Source of the DNA: Flavobacterium agri
GTDB taxonomy: Bacteria > Bacteroidota > Bacteroidia > Flavobacteriales > Flavobacteriaceae
DNA: 64,000 bases
Reading direction: 5' to 3'
Assembly (NCBI RefSeq): GCF_013401995.1
Contig: NZ_JACBJI010000003.1
Coordinates: 310,001-374,000, forward strand
Each line of letters starts with the position of its first letter. Position 1 is the first letter of the stretch. Of the stretch, positions 41,994 to 52,273 are shown in pieces. Under the pieces are notes generated by a model that saw only the letters and a list, made by a program, of their open reading frames with translations, was not told the DNA's origin and made no database searches. The translations under genes and the position numbers were made by a program.

Positions 41994-44117
41994 TTATTTC
42001 TCTAACAAAACCTCGAGTATCTTGATTGCAGCCTCGCTGATTTTCGTGCCCGGCCCAAAAACCGCCGTAGCTCCCGAATCGAACAAGAATTGGTAATCCT
42101 GAGCCGGAATCACGCCGCCCACGATCACCATGATGTCGTCGCGACCGTATTTTTTGAGTTCTTCGATCACTTGAGGCACGAGCGTTTTGTGACCGGCGGC
42201 CAAAGACGAAACGCCCAAAATGTGCACGTCGTTTTCCACAGCTTGTTTTGCGGCTTCGGCCGGAGTTTGGAAAAGCGGCCCGATGTCTACGTCAAAACCT
42301 ACGTCGGCATAACCCGTCGCGACTACTTTAGCGCCGCGATCGTGTCCGTCCTGACCCATTTTGGCGATCATGATACGCGGTCGGCGTCCGTCTTGTTTGG
42401 CGAATTCGTCGGCCAATCGTTTGGCTTTCTCGAAACTCTCGTCGTTTTTGATTTCTTTGCTGTACACGCCGCTGAAAGATTTGATTTGTGCTTTGTAACG
42501 TCCGAAAACAGATTCTAGCGCATCGCTGATTTCTCCTAAAGTCGCACGGTTTCTCGCTGCGTCGACCGCGAGTTCGAGCAAGTTGCCTTTTCCTGTTTTT
42601 GCCGATTCGGTCAAAGCCGAAAGACATTTGGCGACCTTATCGGAATCTCTTTCGGATTTGATTTTTTCAAGACGCTCGATCTGTTGTTTACGGACCAACT
42701 GGTTGTCCACATCCAAGATATGCAAAGGATCTTCTTTGGCCAAACGGTATTTGTTGACGCCCACGATCACGTCCTGTCCGCTGTCGATACGCGCCTGTTT
42801 GCGTGCGGCTGCTTCTTCGATGCGAAGTTTCGGGATACCGGCCTCGATCGCTTTGGTCATGCCGCCGAGTTCTTCGACTTCCTCGATGAGCGCCCAGGCT
42901 TTTTGGGCGATTTCCGACGTAAGCGATTCCACGTAGTAACTGCCCGCCCAAGGATCGACGGTTTTCGTGATTTTGGTTTCTTCCTGAAGGAAAAGCTGTG
43001 TGTTTCTGGCGATGCGCGCCGAAAAGTCGGTCGGAAGCGCAATGGCTTCGTCGAGCGCGTTCGTGTGTAAAGATTGAGTTCCGCCAAAAGCAGCCGCGGC
43101 CGCTTCGATCGCTGTCCTGGCGACATTATTGAACGGATCTTGTTCGGTCAAACTCCAACCCGACGTCTGGCAATGCGTCCTTAGTGCCAACGATTTCTCG
43201 TCTTTCGGATCGAACTGCTTGAGCAATTTCGCCCAAAGCATACGTCCGGCACGCATCTTCGCGATTTCCATAAAATGGTTCATGCCGATCGCCCAAAAGA
43301 ACGAAAGGCGAGGAGCGAAGTCGTCTATTTTCATGCCTGCCGCCAATCCGGTCCGGATGTATTCGAGACCGTCGGCAAGCGTGTACGCCAATTCGATATC
43401 GGCCGTTGCGCCTGCTTCCTGCATGTGGTAACCCGAAATCGAGATTGAGTTGAACTTGGGCATGTTTTTGCTCGTGAACGCGAAAATATCCGCAATGATT
43501 TTCATCGATGGCGCGGGCGGATAAATGTAGGTGTTACGCACCATGAACTCTTTCAAAATGTCGTTTTGGATCGTCCCTGAAAGCAATTCGGGCTTTACGC
43601 CTTGTTCCTCGGCCGCGACGATATAGAACGCCATGATGGGCAAAACCGCTCCGTTCATCGTCATCGAAACCGACATTTCGTTTAGCGGAATCTGGTCGAA
43701 CAGCACTTTCATGTCTTCGACCGAATCGATGGCCACGCCAGCTTTACCGACATCTCCGATCACTCGCTCATGATCGGAATCATATCCGCGGTGTGTTGCC
43801 AAATCGAATGCGACCGAAAGTCCTTTTTGTCCGGCCGCGAGATTTCGTCTGTAAAAGGCGTTGCTTTCCTCTGCAGTCGAAAAACCGGCGTATTGACGGA
43901 TCGTCCACGGTCGGCGTACATACATGGTCGCGTACGGACCGCGAAGATTCGGGGCGAAACCGGCAGCGAAGCCAAGGTGCTCGAGATTCTCGGAATCGGC
44001 TTTTGAATACTGCGATTTTACGGGAATGCCTTCGGCCGTCAGGAAACTTTGGTCGTTTTCCCTTGTTTGTTCCGCATTTTGCGGTGCTAACGTGATATGT
44101 TGTAGATTTTTCCGCAT
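41994..44117 (-). CDS. Methylmalonyl-CoA mutase, large (catalytic) subunit
   Basis: 707 residues. It interconverts (R)-methylmalonyl-CoA and succinyl-CoA with adenosylcobalamin. The TIM-barrel substrate domain has [23 protein letters not shown] and [16 protein letters not shown]. The C-terminal cobalamin-binding domain has the lower axial ligand in DGHDRG (residues 590-595), followed by the [14 protein letters not shown] and [11 protein letters not shown] motifs. The gene for the small subunit is upstream, but a TonB_C-like gene lies between. It ends the operon. Confidence 0.96.
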   Translation of the reverse strand: MRKNLQHITLAPQNAEQTRENDQSFLTAEGIPVKSQYSKADSENLEHLGFAAGFAPNLRGPYATMYVRRPWTIRQYAGFSTAEESNAFYRRNLAAGQKGLSVAFDLATHRGYDSDHERVIGDVGKAGVAIDSVEDMKVLFDQIPLNEMSVSMTMNGAVLPIMAFYIVAAEEQGVKPELLSGTIQNDILKEFMVRNTYIYPPAPSMKIIADIFAFTSKNMPKFNSISISGYHMQEAGATADIELAYTLADGLEYIRTGLAAGMKIDDFAPRLSFFWAIGMNHFMEIAKMRAGRMLWAKLLKQFDPKDEKSLALRTHCQTSGWSLTEQDPFNNVARTAIEAAAAAFGGTQSLHTNALDEAIALPTDFSARIARNTQLFLQEETKITKTVDPWAGSYYVESLTSEIAQKAWALIEEVEELGGMTKAIEAGIPKLRIEEAAARKQARIDSGQDVIVGVNKYRLAKEDPLHILDVDNQLVRKQQIERLEKIKSERDSDKVAKCLSALTESAKTGKGNLLELAVDAARNRATLGEISDALESVFGRYKAQIKSFSGVYSKEIKNDESFEKAKRLADEFAKQDGRRPRIMIAKMGQDGHDRGAKVVATGYADVGFDVDIGPLFQTPAEAAKQAVENDVHILGVSSLAAGHKTLVPQVIEELKKYGRDDIMVIVGGVIPAQDYQFLFDSGATAVFGPGTKISEAAIKILEVLLEK

Positions 44118-44118
44118 T

Positions 44119-44835
44119 TTAATTTACTGTAAAAGTCCGGGTCATTTGCGTCCTTACGAACCAGTTGTCTTTTTTACCGGCTCTCCATCGCGGAGCAGAA
44201 GTCAATACGCGTTTGATTTCGGTACAACTGTCCGGGCTTGTAGTTGGGTCGCATTTGATGAAGGTCAGCATGCCGTCTGGTTCGACTATGAAATTGACGG
44301 TGAATGTTCCTTTTCCTTTGAAATTCTTTTCGAAAAAGGAGTTCAGTCCACTTTCGCCGGTAGCAAACTCAGGCTTCAGGTTAACTTCGGCTTCCGGGTA
44401 AATCGGATCGGGTTCGGGCGCCATGACCTGTATCGGGATTGTAAACATGGTACGCACTTTCCTTCCATTTTGTTCGCCCGGAGACCATTTCGGCGATTTG
44501 TTGAGTACGCGGACGGCTTCTTCGCCGGTCCCGAATCCCATGTCGCGTAGAATCTTGACATTCGTGACCGAGCCGTCCCTTTCGATCACGAAACTCGCGA
44601 TTACTTTTCCAGACTGCATTTCCGGATGTTCAGGCGTTCGGTAATTTTTGGCCACGAACATGTAGAATTGTTGGATGCCGCCGGGAAACTCCGGCTTGAC
44701 ATCGATTCCGGATACATTTCTCGGTGTATCGTCGTCATTGGCAGCCACGACTTTAGGAGGTTCTTCCAGCTTTTGCGTGGTTTGGGCGGCAAGCTGCAAA
44801 GTGCCGATACAGAGTAGGGCAATAAGTTTTTTCAT
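44119..44835 (-). CDS. Exported protein with two TonB_C-like domains
   Basis: 238 residues with a signal peptide ([18 protein letters not shown]) and no transmembrane anchor. Two similar domains follow: one from about 48 ([19 protein letters not shown] ... [21 protein letters not shown] ... [12 protein letters not shown]) and a second from about 148 ([19 protein letters not shown] ... [16 protein letters not shown] ... RWRAGKKDN). They match the C-terminal domain of TonB but lack the proline-rich spacer and the helix needed to reach ExbB, so it is unlikely to transduce energy alone. It lies between the mutase subunit genes, one base before the large-subunit ATG. Confidence 0.85.
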   Translation of the reverse strand: MKKLIALLCIGTLQLAAQTTQKLEEPPKVVAANDDDTPRNVSGIDVKPEFPGGIQQFYMFVAKNYRTPEHPEMQSGKVIASFVIERDGSVTNVKILRDMGFGTGEEAVRVLNKSPKWSPGEQNGRKVRTMFTIPIQVMAPEPDPIYPEAEVNLKPEFATGESGLNSFFEKNFKGKGTFTVNFIVEPDGMLTFIKCDPTTSPDSCTEIKRVLTSAPRWRAGKKDNWFVRTQMTRTFTVN

Positions 44836-44883
44836 TGTTTGATTGCTTTTGGTATTATCGAGTAAGCAAACCGAGAGTTAAAA

Positions 44884-46257
44884 TCATTTTAATTCGTTTT
44901 CGGATTCGAGTCGTTCCTGCTCCAGTCTCTCGGCCAGACGCTTCTCTACCAAAGGCGTGAAAAGGGTTTTGCGCGCTTTCTTTTTGATGAACGGATACAA
45001 CTCCAGATCGTCTTTCATCCTGTCGTTCTTGTTCGGATATTTGTTTGTGCCGATCAGGATTTCCTTTCCCGAATCGAAAAGCGCTTGTTCCTTTTCGGCG
45101 GCTTCCTTGACTTTGCGTTGGATCGTGCCGTCCTTGAGTTGGGCCAAAAATCCGCCATCAGCCTCGATTTCCTTGAAAAGCATCAACGCTTGAGAGGCCA
45201 GTTGCTGTGTGAGGTTTTCGATGTAATACGCGCCGTCTGCCGCATTTTCGACCTTATCGAAATAGCTTTCGCTTTTGAGGATGAGCAGTTGGTTTCTCGA
45301 AATGCGTTCGCCGAATTCGTTGCTCTTGTGGTACAAAGCATCGTACGGCAAATTGCAGACCGAATCCGCACCGCCCAAAACCGCACTCATGCATTCGGTG
45401 GTCGTGCGCAGCATGTTCACGTTGTAATCGTAAAGCGTTTTGTTGCGTTTGGTAGGTGTGGCCAGGATGTGGATATCGGAAACGATTCCGAATTCTTTCA
45501 TGACCGATGCGAGCAAAATCCGCAAGGCGCGCACTTTCGCGATCTCGAAAAAGTAATTCGGCCCGATCGAAATCTGCACCAAAATCGTTTTGTCGATGGG
45601 CATGCGGTTGAAATACTCGGTCGCATGCGCCAACGTATACGTCAACTGCTGGACGATGTTCGCGCCCGAATTCTGGTACAGCCGCGCATCTATCGCATGT
45701 ACGGAAAGGTTTTTCGTTTGCGTGGAAAGTTTGGCCAAATCTTCGAAATCGTCTTTTTTGCCGAACCAGTTGCCGTCCGAAACCAGATTCCCGATCGGGT
45801 CGATGCTGCAAAAAACGACGAAGGACTTGCCGTTCAACGCCGAATCAAGCCGTTTTACGAAATCGATTGAGAGGAATTTCAAATCGAAATACAGCGTGGC
45901 GTTTTCGAAAGCAAGCCCGTTTATGAGTTGTGTGACGTCGGCTTTTTCGTCCGAAACCACGAACCTCAAGCTTTCCGCACCGCGACTCATCGAATCGTTT
46001 GCACGCCTGATGGATTTTTCCACGTCGAAAACAAAAATCTCCTGACACACCAAAAACGGGTGAGAGGCGCTTGCGGGAAGCGAAATCGCGTCTTCGTCGG
46101 CGTGATAGAAAGGGCGTACTTTGATGCCTTCGGGCGATTCCCAAACCAGGGTTTCGTTGAAATCGGCTCCTTTGAGTTCGTATTGGATCTGCTGTTTCCA
46201 CTGTTTCGAGGAAACGCCTTCGAACCCTTCGAATAAATTGTCTGAAGTTGTGCTCAC
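44884..46257 (-). CDS. Methylmalonyl-CoA mutase, small subunit
   Basis: 457 residues. It opens LFEGFEGVSSKQWKQQIQYELKGADF, continues with WESPEGIKVRPFYHADE, and has the QLTYTLAHATEYFNRM and SIGPNYFFEIAKVRALRILL segments of the non-catalytic beta subunit. Full-length small subunits of actinobacteria exceed 600 residues; here the cobalamin-like C-terminal domain is missing, as is common in flavobacteria. It forms a heterodimer with the large subunit. A TATCTTTG box lies 18 bases upstream. Confidence 0.93.
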   Translation of the reverse strand: MSTTSDNLFEGFEGVSSKQWKQQIQYELKGADFNETLVWESPEGIKVRPFYHADEDAISLPASASHPFLVCQEIFVFDVEKSIRRANDSMSRGAESLRFVVSDEKADVTQLINGLAFENATLYFDLKFLSIDFVKRLDSALNGKSFVVFCSIDPIGNLVSDGNWFGKKDDFEDLAKLSTQTKNLSVHAIDARLYQNSGANIVQQLTYTLAHATEYFNRMPIDKTILVQISIGPNYFFEIAKVRALRILLASVMKEFGIVSDIHILATPTKRNKTLYDYNVNMLRTTTECMSAVLGGADSVCNLPYDALYHKSNEFGERISRNQLLILKSESYFDKVENAADGAYYIENLTQQLASQALMLFKEIEADGGFLAQLKDGTIQRKVKEAAEKEQALFDSGKEILIGTNKYPNKNDRMKDDLELYPFIKKKARKTLFTPLVEKRLAERLEQERLESENELK

Positions 46258-46274
46258 TGTAAAATCTTCTGCCG

Positions 46275-46282
46275 CAAAGATA
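46275..46282 (-). promoter_or_regulatory. -7 box for the mutase operon
   Basis: TATCTTTG then CGGC on the minus strand, between the AraC-family stop and the small-subunit ATG at 46257. Confidence 0.6.
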
Positions 46283-46293
46283 GAGAAATGCGA

Positions 46294-47133
46294 CTAAGCG
46301 AACATCCTGAATTTCACGGGTGTCGTGCCTTTTTTCTTGAGGAAGACGCGATTGAAATAGGTGAGGCTTTCAAAACCCGAATCGGAGGCGATCTCGCGCA
46401 CGGTCTTGTCGGTATCGCTCAAAAGCAGGCAGGCGTTCGCGATGCGGATTTCATTGACGTAATCGGAGAAGCTGGTTTTCATGTTGCGCACGAAGAATTT
46501 GCAGAACGCGCTTTTCGAAAGTGAAACCAACGATGCGGCCTTTTCGAGCGAGATTTCCTCGGAGGCGTTTTCGTACACATACCGGCAGACTTTGTTGATG
46601 CGGCTCGCGTTTTCGGAACTTCGACTACCCGAATACACAGACGAAGAAAGTTCCGAACTCGTGTTTTTGCACAAGTTTTCGAGGATTTCGAGAAACGACG
46701 TGATGCGCGCCAACCCTGTTTTTTCTGGAAGTGTCACAATCGCTTCAATCGTATCGGCATCGGGTTTCGCGAAAAAACTGCCGCGCACCGAATTGTCGAG
46801 CAGGTTCAGGATCGGGCGGCATTCGTAAAGCGTGGCGAACCGTTTGACGAATTCCGACGAGAATTGGATCACGACCGCCGCCGATTCTTTGCCGCCTATG
46901 TTTTCGTTCGACCATGTATGCGGTAATTCGGGTCCGATGAGCACGAGATCGCCCGGGAAGAAATTCTCATGGCTGTCGCCGACGATGCGCTTTCCGTAAC
47001 CTTTTGTGATCAGCGTGAGTTCGTATTCCGGATGGTAATGCCACTTGAATTCGAAGAAAGGCACGGTGAACGCATAAGCTACGAACGCGTCTTTTCCTTT
47101 AATCGGTTCTACGTTTTCAAATGCCGCTTTCAT
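46294..47133 (-). CDS. AraC-family transcriptional regulator
   Basis: 279 residues. An N-terminal cupin domain (about residues 15-110: FEFKWHYHPEYELTLITKGYGKRIVGD, GDLVLIGPELPHTW) probably binds the effector, most likely a sugar. The C-terminal 100 residues contain two helix-turn-helix units, EISLEKAASLVSLSKSAFCKFF and VREIASDSGFESLTYFNRVFLKKKGTTPVKFR. It is divergent from the PhyH-isomerase-MFS-GH127 operon, which it most likely controls. A TAAATTTG box precedes it. Confidence 0.93.
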   Translation of the reverse strand: MKAAFENVEPIKGKDAFVAYAFTVPFFEFKWHYHPEYELTLITKGYGKRIVGDSHENFFPGDLVLIGPELPHTWSNENIGGKESAAVVIQFSSEFVKRFATLYECRPILNLLDNSVRGSFFAKPDADTIEAIVTLPEKTGLARITSFLEILENLCKNTSSELSSSVYSGSRSSENASRINKVCRYVYENASEEISLEKAASLVSLSKSAFCKFFVRNMKTSFSDYVNEIRIANACLLLSDTDKTVREIASDSGFESLTYFNRVFLKKKGTTPVKFRMFA

Positions 47134-47166
47134 ACACGTATTGGATGAATGTGTCGATTATCGGAA

Positions 47167-47174
47167 CAAATTTA
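47167..47174 (-). promoter_or_regulatory. -7 box for the AraC-family gene
   Basis: TAAATTTG on the minus strand, 33 bases before the ATG at 47133, inside the 111-bp divergent region shared with the PhyH operon. Confidence 0.5.
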
Positions 47175-47244
47175 GTCAATATAGTGTCGTGTTTTGGTTT
47201 TTTCGTGTCGGATTGCGTAATCGTTTTCGTCTAGTTTTACCGAT

Positions 47245-48075
47245 ATGGATTTACAGCACAACACATCGTACGATTTAAAGGTTCTCGATGAGCCTTATAC
47301 GCTCGGGCAGGAGCAGATCGATTTCTATCAGAAGAACCGGTACATCAAATTGAAACACGTTCTCGACCGCGCGACTTTGGATCATTTCAACAAGGTCATT
47401 TCCGATCAGGTCGACAAGATGAATACGCAGGAAGTGCCCCTCGATGAACGAGATACTTATGGGAAAGCGTTTCTTCAGTTATTTAATCTATGGCTTGAAG
47501 ATAGTGAAGTTAAACGTTTGGTTTTCAGTAAACGAATAGCAGGTATCGCAACACAGCTCATGAAAGTTCGCGGAGTGCGAATGTATCACGATCAGGCGCT
47601 TTTTAAAGAAGGTTTCGGCGGGATAACGCCTTGGCATGCAGATCAATACTATTGGCCGTTGGATTCCGACAAGACCGTGACGGCCTGGATCCCGCTTCAG
47701 GAGACGCCACTCGAAATGGGGCCACTCGAATTCAGTGCCGCAAGCCATGCGATCGTCGAAGGACGCGAGCTTGCCATTGGAGACGAATCCGAAAACATAA
47801 TCAACCAGCGTCTTCGCGTCACCGATTTCAAACACGTGATCGAACCGTTCGACGCAGGCGAGATCAGTTTCCATTCGGGTTGGGTTTTCCATCGCGCCGG
47901 AGCCAACGCCACACCCGAAACCAGAAAAGTCATGACGATCATTTACATGGACATCGACATGAAGCTCAAAAATCCCGAAAACAAGAACCAGGAACACGAT
48001 TGGCACACGTGGTGTCCCGGCGCTAAAATCGGAGAAGTGATAGACACACCCATAAACCCGGTCTTATTCCCTTGA
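47245..48075 (+). CDS. Phytanoyl-CoA dioxygenase (PhyH)-family protein
   Basis: 276 residues. This Fe(II)/2-oxoglutarate oxygenase family is recognised by the iron ligands His131 and Asp133 in PWHADQYYW and the distal His216 in WVFHRAGAN, with the 2-oxoglutarate-binding Arg expected in the following TPETRKVMTIIY. MGPLEFSAASH also fits the family. Members hydroxylate varied small molecules; in a sugar locus the substrate could be a modified sugar or its ether/ester, but that is inference. First gene of the operon, two bases before the isomerase ATG. Confidence 0.9.
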   Translation: MDLQHNTSYDLKVLDEPYTLGQEQIDFYQKNRYIKLKHVLDRATLDHFNKVISDQVDKMNTQEVPLDERDTYGKAFLQLFNLWLEDSEVKRLVFSKRIAGIATQLMKVRGVRMYHDQALFKEGFGGITPWHADQYYWPLDSDKTVTAWIPLQETPLEMGPLEFSAASHAIVEGRELAIGDESENIINQRLRVTDFKHVIEPFDAGEISFHSGWVFHRAGANATPETRKVMTIIYMDIDMKLKNPENKNQEHDWHTWCPGAKIGEVIDTPINPVLFP

Positions 48076-48076
48076 A

Positions 48077-48910
48077 ATGCAAGTAAAATTTTGTGGTACG
48101 TTCTGGGGTTGTGAGGATAAAAGTCCGGTTGATTTTTTGAAAGACATTGTAACAGATGGATTTTCAGGGGCCGAAATCAACCTGGCTTCCGGGTTTTTCG
48201 ATAATTCGGATTTTCGAAATGCACTCGCCGAATTGCGTTCGGACGGTTTTTCGTTTATCGCGCAACAGGTTTTGGACCCACGCATCGAATCGGTCGACGA
48301 ATACATCGGACGCATGCTCGACCGTTTTTACTTTTTGGCGAGTTTTGAACCCGATTTCATCAATTCGCACACGGGAAAAGATTTTTATTCGTTTGACGAC
48401 AATTGCCGTATCATAGAAGCCGTCGAAAACTTTGCCGTACGCACCGCGATTCCCGTCGTACACGAAACCCATCGCGCACGTTTTACGTTTCATTTGTCGA
48501 CGTTGCTTCCGTATCTCGAGAAATTCCCCGAACTTAAATTGACGGCCGATTTTTCGCATTGGTGCAACGTGTCCGAAAGCCTTTTGGAAGAGCAGGGCGA
48601 TATGTTGGAAAGCATCATTACAAACATAAGCCACATCCATGCGCGTGTCGGCTGGCAGCAATCGGCCCAGGTGAACGATCCTTTTGCGCCGGAATGGGAA
48701 CATCATCTTTCTGTTTTTACCGATTGGTGGCGAAAAATCGTCGCGTATCATGCCGAAAATGGACGCGGATCGATGACGATCACTCCAGAAGCCGGGCCTT
48801 TCCCGTATATGCCACAAACTCCATACTCAAAAGAAAACCTTGCCGACCAACGGCAAATCAACTCGAAAATGAAAAACTACCTAAATACCACACTTTATGG
48901 CCGCTACTGA
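48077..48910 (+). CDS. Sugar phosphate isomerase/epimerase-like TIM-barrel protein
   Basis: 277 residues. The xylose-isomerase-like TIM barrel is suggested by the FCGTFWGCEDKSPVDFLKDI opening, VHETHRARFTFH (metal-binding Glu), LTADFSHWCN, ISHIHARVGW and TITPEAGPFPYMP, which place Glu, Asp, His and Glu at the metal site. The family includes isomerases, epimerases and dehydratases for sugars and inositols. It overlaps the transporter gene by 14 bases, indicating coupled expression. Confidence 0.87.
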   Translation: MQVKFCGTFWGCEDKSPVDFLKDIVTDGFSGAEINLASGFFDNSDFRNALAELRSDGFSFIAQQVLDPRIESVDEYIGRMLDRFYFLASFEPDFINSHTGKDFYSFDDNCRIIEAVENFAVRTAIPVVHETHRARFTFHLSTLLPYLEKFPELKLTADFSHWCNVSESLLEEQGDMLESIITNISHIHARVGWQQSAQVNDPFAPEWEHHLSVFTDWWRKIVAYHAENGRGSMTITPEAGPFPYMPQTPYSKENLADQRQINSKMKNYLNTTLYGRY

Positions 48911-50267
48911 TCTGCGCTTTGTAACCCTAAGCGCAGCTCTCGGCGGTTTGTTGTTCGGATACGACACGGCCGTGATTTCTGGCGCCATCGGCAATTTGAC
49001 CGAATATTTTTCGCTATCGGCGGCACAAACGGGTTGGGCGATTTCGAGCGCACTTGTAGGTTGTCTCATCGGCGCTTTCGTTTCCGATTTTTGCAGCGAC
49101 AGGCTCGGACGCAAGAAAAGCATGCTCATCGCTGCGTTGTTGTTTCTCGCATGTTCTATAGGAACGGCCGTTCCCGAGACGTTTTCGATGTTCGTCATTT
49201 TTAGGATCATCGGCGGAATCGGTGTCGGGATCGCTTCGATGGTCGTGCCCATGTACATTGCCGAAATCGCGCCCGCCGACAAAAGGGGAGAACTCGTCGC
49301 GTACAACCAATTGGCGATCGTGATCGGAATTGTAGTCGTATATTTTGTAAACTATTTTATTGCAGTTCAAGGCGATGCGGCCTGGAACCTGAACATGGGT
49401 TGGAGGTTGATGTTCGCTTCGGAAGCCATTCCGTCCGTTTTGTATCTCGTATTGGTTTTGTTCATTCCGGAAAGTCCGCGGTGGCTATTGCAAAAGGGCA
49501 GAGAAGCTGAGTCGATCGCTGTTTTAGAGAAATTCAACAATAAGGAAAACGTCGCGTATTTGGTGGCCGATATCAGTTCGTCGCTTCACGTTTCAAGCGA
49601 AAAACCTTGGAAAGCGTTGCTCGAACCTCAATTGCGATTGGCACTTGTCGTCGGGATTGGATTATCGATTTTCCAGCAAGTGACGGGAATCAACGCGATT
49701 TTATATTACGCACCCGAAATTTTCAAAAGCTTCGGAAGCGACGTAAACGCCTCGCTTTTGGAGACAAGCCTGCTTGGTTTGGTCAATTTGGTCTTTACGA
49801 TCATCTCGATACGATTGGTGGATAAAATCGGTCGCAAACCTTTGCTCAACATCGGAAGCGTGGGCATGTTAGTATCGTTGATTGTCGTCGGATATTCGCT
49901 CCAGCACCAAATTGCTGGTTCTTGGCTGCTCGGGTTTCTGATGCTTTTTATGGCGTCGTTCTCGATATCTTGGGGTCCGGTCGTATGGGTTTTGCTCGCC
50001 GAGATCTTTCCGAATCGCATAAGAAGTTTGGCGCTGTCTATTTCGGTTTTCATCCAATGGGGTGCGAATTTCGCGGTTTCCCAAAGTTTTCCGATGCTGG
50101 TTCAGGACAAAGTCTTGCAGGAGCGCTTCCATGGCGGTTTCCCGTTTGTGATTTTTGCGGGATTCGCGATGATGGCACTTGTGTTCGTGTGGAAGCTTGT
50201 TCCCGAAACAAAGAAAATGACGTTGGAAGAAATGGATGCGATGTGGGAAAAACGTAAATTGAAGTGA
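48897..50267 (+). CDS. Sugar porter-family MFS transporter
   Basis: 456 residues, twelve transmembrane helices. Sugar-porter hallmarks: GGLLFGYDTAVISGAIG in helix 1, DRLGRKKS between helices 2 and 3, PESPRWLLQKGR after helix 6, QQVTGINAILYYAPEIF in helix 7, VDKIGRKPLL and PETKKMTLEEMD at the end. These carriers import a monosaccharide, usually with H+, across the inner membrane. In this operon it would bring in the product released by the GH127-like enzyme. Confidence 0.95.
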   Translation: MAATDLRFVTLSAALGGLLFGYDTAVISGAIGNLTEYFSLSAAQTGWAISSALVGCLIGAFVSDFCSDRLGRKKSMLIAALLFLACSIGTAVPETFSMFVIFRIIGGIGVGIASMVVPMYIAEIAPADKRGELVAYNQLAIVIGIVVVYFVNYFIAVQGDAAWNLNMGWRLMFASEAIPSVLYLVLVLFIPESPRWLLQKGREAESIAVLEKFNNKENVAYLVADISSSLHVSSEKPWKALLEPQLRLALVVGIGLSIFQQVTGINAILYYAPEIFKSFGSDVNASLLETSLLGLVNLVFTIISIRLVDKIGRKPLLNIGSVGMLVSLIVVGYSLQHQIAGSWLLGFLMLFMASFSISWGPVVWVLLAEIFPNRIRSLALSISVFIQWGANFAVSQSFPMLVQDKVLQERFHGGFPFVIFAGFAMMALVFVWKLVPETKKMTLEEMDAMWEKRKLK

Positions 50268-50307
50268 AAAGCAAATTCCAAATATTAGAGCCTGGTGGTT
50301 CAAAGAA

Positions 50308-52221
50308 ATGAAAAGAATCGTCCTCATATTGTTCATCAACGTAGCGGTATTCGCCCAGTCCGATCCGTATCAAAAAATCAAGCCAATCCCCGAAAAGCTT
50401 GAGATACTGCCTTTGAATACCGTCAAGCCCCAAGGTTGGCTCAAAGACCAAATCCGCCAGAATCTTGACGGTTTCACGGGCCATCTCGACGAACTCGCTC
50501 CCGATTTGATCGTGTCCGACGACATTTACGTCAAAAACCGACTCAGTAAAAAGGTCAAGAACAAAGACGTAGGTGCGATTGGTGCCGAAGGCGATTGGCA
50601 AGTCCAGTTCCTGTGGTGGAATTCCGAAACGCAAAGCAACTGGCGCGACGGGTATATCCGCAGCGCGATTCTCGCCGACGACAAAGAGCATTTGGCCAAA
50701 ATCAAAAGCTATATCGACAAAATTCTCGCAAGCCAGGACAAAGACGGTTATTTGGGCATTTACGACGAAGAACTGCGCTACAAATTCGACAACGAAAACG
50801 GCGAACTTTGGGCCAAGGCGACTTTGCTTCGCGGACTTTTGGCCTGGTACGAGTATTCGAAGGACGAAAAAGTGCTTTCGGCGATCAAACGTGCGGTCGA
50901 CAATACGATGAAAGGCTATCCGATTAACGCGTCCCATCCGTTCTATTCCAAAAACGAAAACGTCGGCGGATTGTCGCACGGGCTTACGTTCACCGATGTG
51001 CTCGAAGATTTGTATCGGATCACGAAAAAGCGGAAATATCTCGATTATGCGTTGTTTTTATACAAGGATTTTTCGGAAAACAAACTCAACGAAGACGCCC
51101 AATACGCCAAGTTGATGGACAAAAACCGCCTGCTCAACGGGCACGGCGTGCATACATACGAACACTTGCGCAGTTTGGCTTCGGCCTACCAAGCTTCGGG
51201 AAATCCGAAACTCAACGATGCGATTTCGAATTTCGAGCACAAAATCGACATGGAAACCACGGCAACAGGCGGACCTGTCGGAGACGAATGGATCGGTTCG
51301 CGCAAGGCCGACGCGACCAAACGCGGTTACGAATACTGTTCGCTACAGGAACTCATGCACAGTTACGAAAGCCTCATGGCGAAAACTTCGGATGCGAAAT
51401 ACGGCGATAAAATAGAAAAGCTGTTCTTCAATGCGGCCCAAGGTGCGCGTCATCCCGAGCAAAGTTGCATCGCTTATCTCAAAAGCGACAATTCATACGA
51501 AATGACGGGCGGTTTGAACGGCGACAAATCGGATGCGAAACAAACCCGTTACCGCTATTCGCCCGTTCATAAGGAAGCCGCCGTATGCTGCGTGCCGAAT
51601 GCCGGAAGGATTGCGCCTTATTTCGTGCAATACATGTGGATGAAACAAGGAAATTTGCTGATTGCCGGTTTGCTCGGGCCAAGCGAAGTCGAGACGCAAA
51701 TCGACGGGAAAAAGGTTCGTGTAGAAGAATTGACGAATTATCCGTACGACAACAGCTTTACGTTTTCTATTCTTTCGGAGACCGATTTTACCTTGAAGAT
51801 AAGAAAACCCGATTGGTCGAACGGCGAAATCATGGATGTCGATTACGACGAAAACGACGGTTTCCTGATTGTTCCGATTACGGCCGGCGAGAACAAAATT
51901 TCGCTGGCTTTCACGGCTAAACCCGAAACGCGACAGGACTTGAACGGTGAAATGTATTTCAGTTACGGCGCTTTGGTTTTGGCGCATCCGATAAAATCGC
52001 AGACGCAAGTTACCAAAACGTATCCGCTTGACGGTTTTGCGGACATGAACGTTACGCCAGAGAATTTGGTGGTGTATGAATACGTCTCGTCGGATGTCTT
52101 AAAATTGGGAGGTTCCAGATTCGAGGTGAAGCTTGTGAATCCGCAAACGGGAAAAGAAGAACCTGTCGTTTTGGAACCTGTTGCGAAAACGGTTTTGCGC
52201 CAAGTGACGTTCAAGCGTTAA
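50308..52221 (+). CDS. GH127-like beta-L-arabinofuranosidase-family glycoside hydrolase
   Basis: 637 residues with a signal peptide (MKRIVLILFINVAVFAQ). PLNTVKPQGWLKDQIRQNLDGFTGHL and the (alpha/alpha)6 core with LLRGLLAWYEYS match the family. The zinc site of the founding enzyme (Glu-x-Cys plus a Cys-Cys pair) is seen as Glu342/Cys344 in YEYCSLQE and Cys427/Cys428 in AAVCCVPNAG, with Glu327 of GDEW as likely acid/base. It should act in the periplasm on terminal L-arabinofuranose or a related sugar. Last gene of the operon. Confidence 0.88.
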   Translation: MKRIVLILFINVAVFAQSDPYQKIKPIPEKLEILPLNTVKPQGWLKDQIRQNLDGFTGHLDELAPDLIVSDDIYVKNRLSKKVKNKDVGAIGAEGDWQVQFLWWNSETQSNWRDGYIRSAILADDKEHLAKIKSYIDKILASQDKDGYLGIYDEELRYKFDNENGELWAKATLLRGLLAWYEYSKDEKVLSAIKRAVDNTMKGYPINASHPFYSKNENVGGLSHGLTFTDVLEDLYRITKKRKYLDYALFLYKDFSENKLNEDAQYAKLMDKNRLLNGHGVHTYEHLRSLASAYQASGNPKLNDAISNFEHKIDMETTATGGPVGDEWIGSRKADATKRGYEYCSLQELMHSYESLMAKTSDAKYGDKIEKLFFNAAQGARHPEQSCIAYLKSDNSYEMTGGLNGDKSDAKQTRYRYSPVHKEAAVCCVPNAGRIAPYFVQYMWMKQGNLLIAGLLGPSEVETQIDGKKVRVEELTNYPYDNSFTFSILSETDFTLKIRKPDWSNGEIMDVDYDENDGFLIVPITAGENKISLAFTAKPETRQDLNGEMYFSYGALVLAHPIKSQTQVTKTYPLDGFADMNVTPENLVVYEYVSSDVLKLGGSRFEVKLVNPQTGKEEPVVLEPVAKTVLRQVTFKR

Positions 52222-52265
52222 TTGTGATTTTGTGTAGAAAAACTGTAATGACGGATTTTTTGGTT

Positions 52266-52273
52266 TTTTAATT
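52266..52273. repeat. Target site duplication, left
   Basis: TTTTAATT directly before the left inverted repeat. The identical octamer at 54068-54075 follows the right inverted repeat. Eight bases is the length usual for IS1595-family insertion. Confidence 0.88.
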
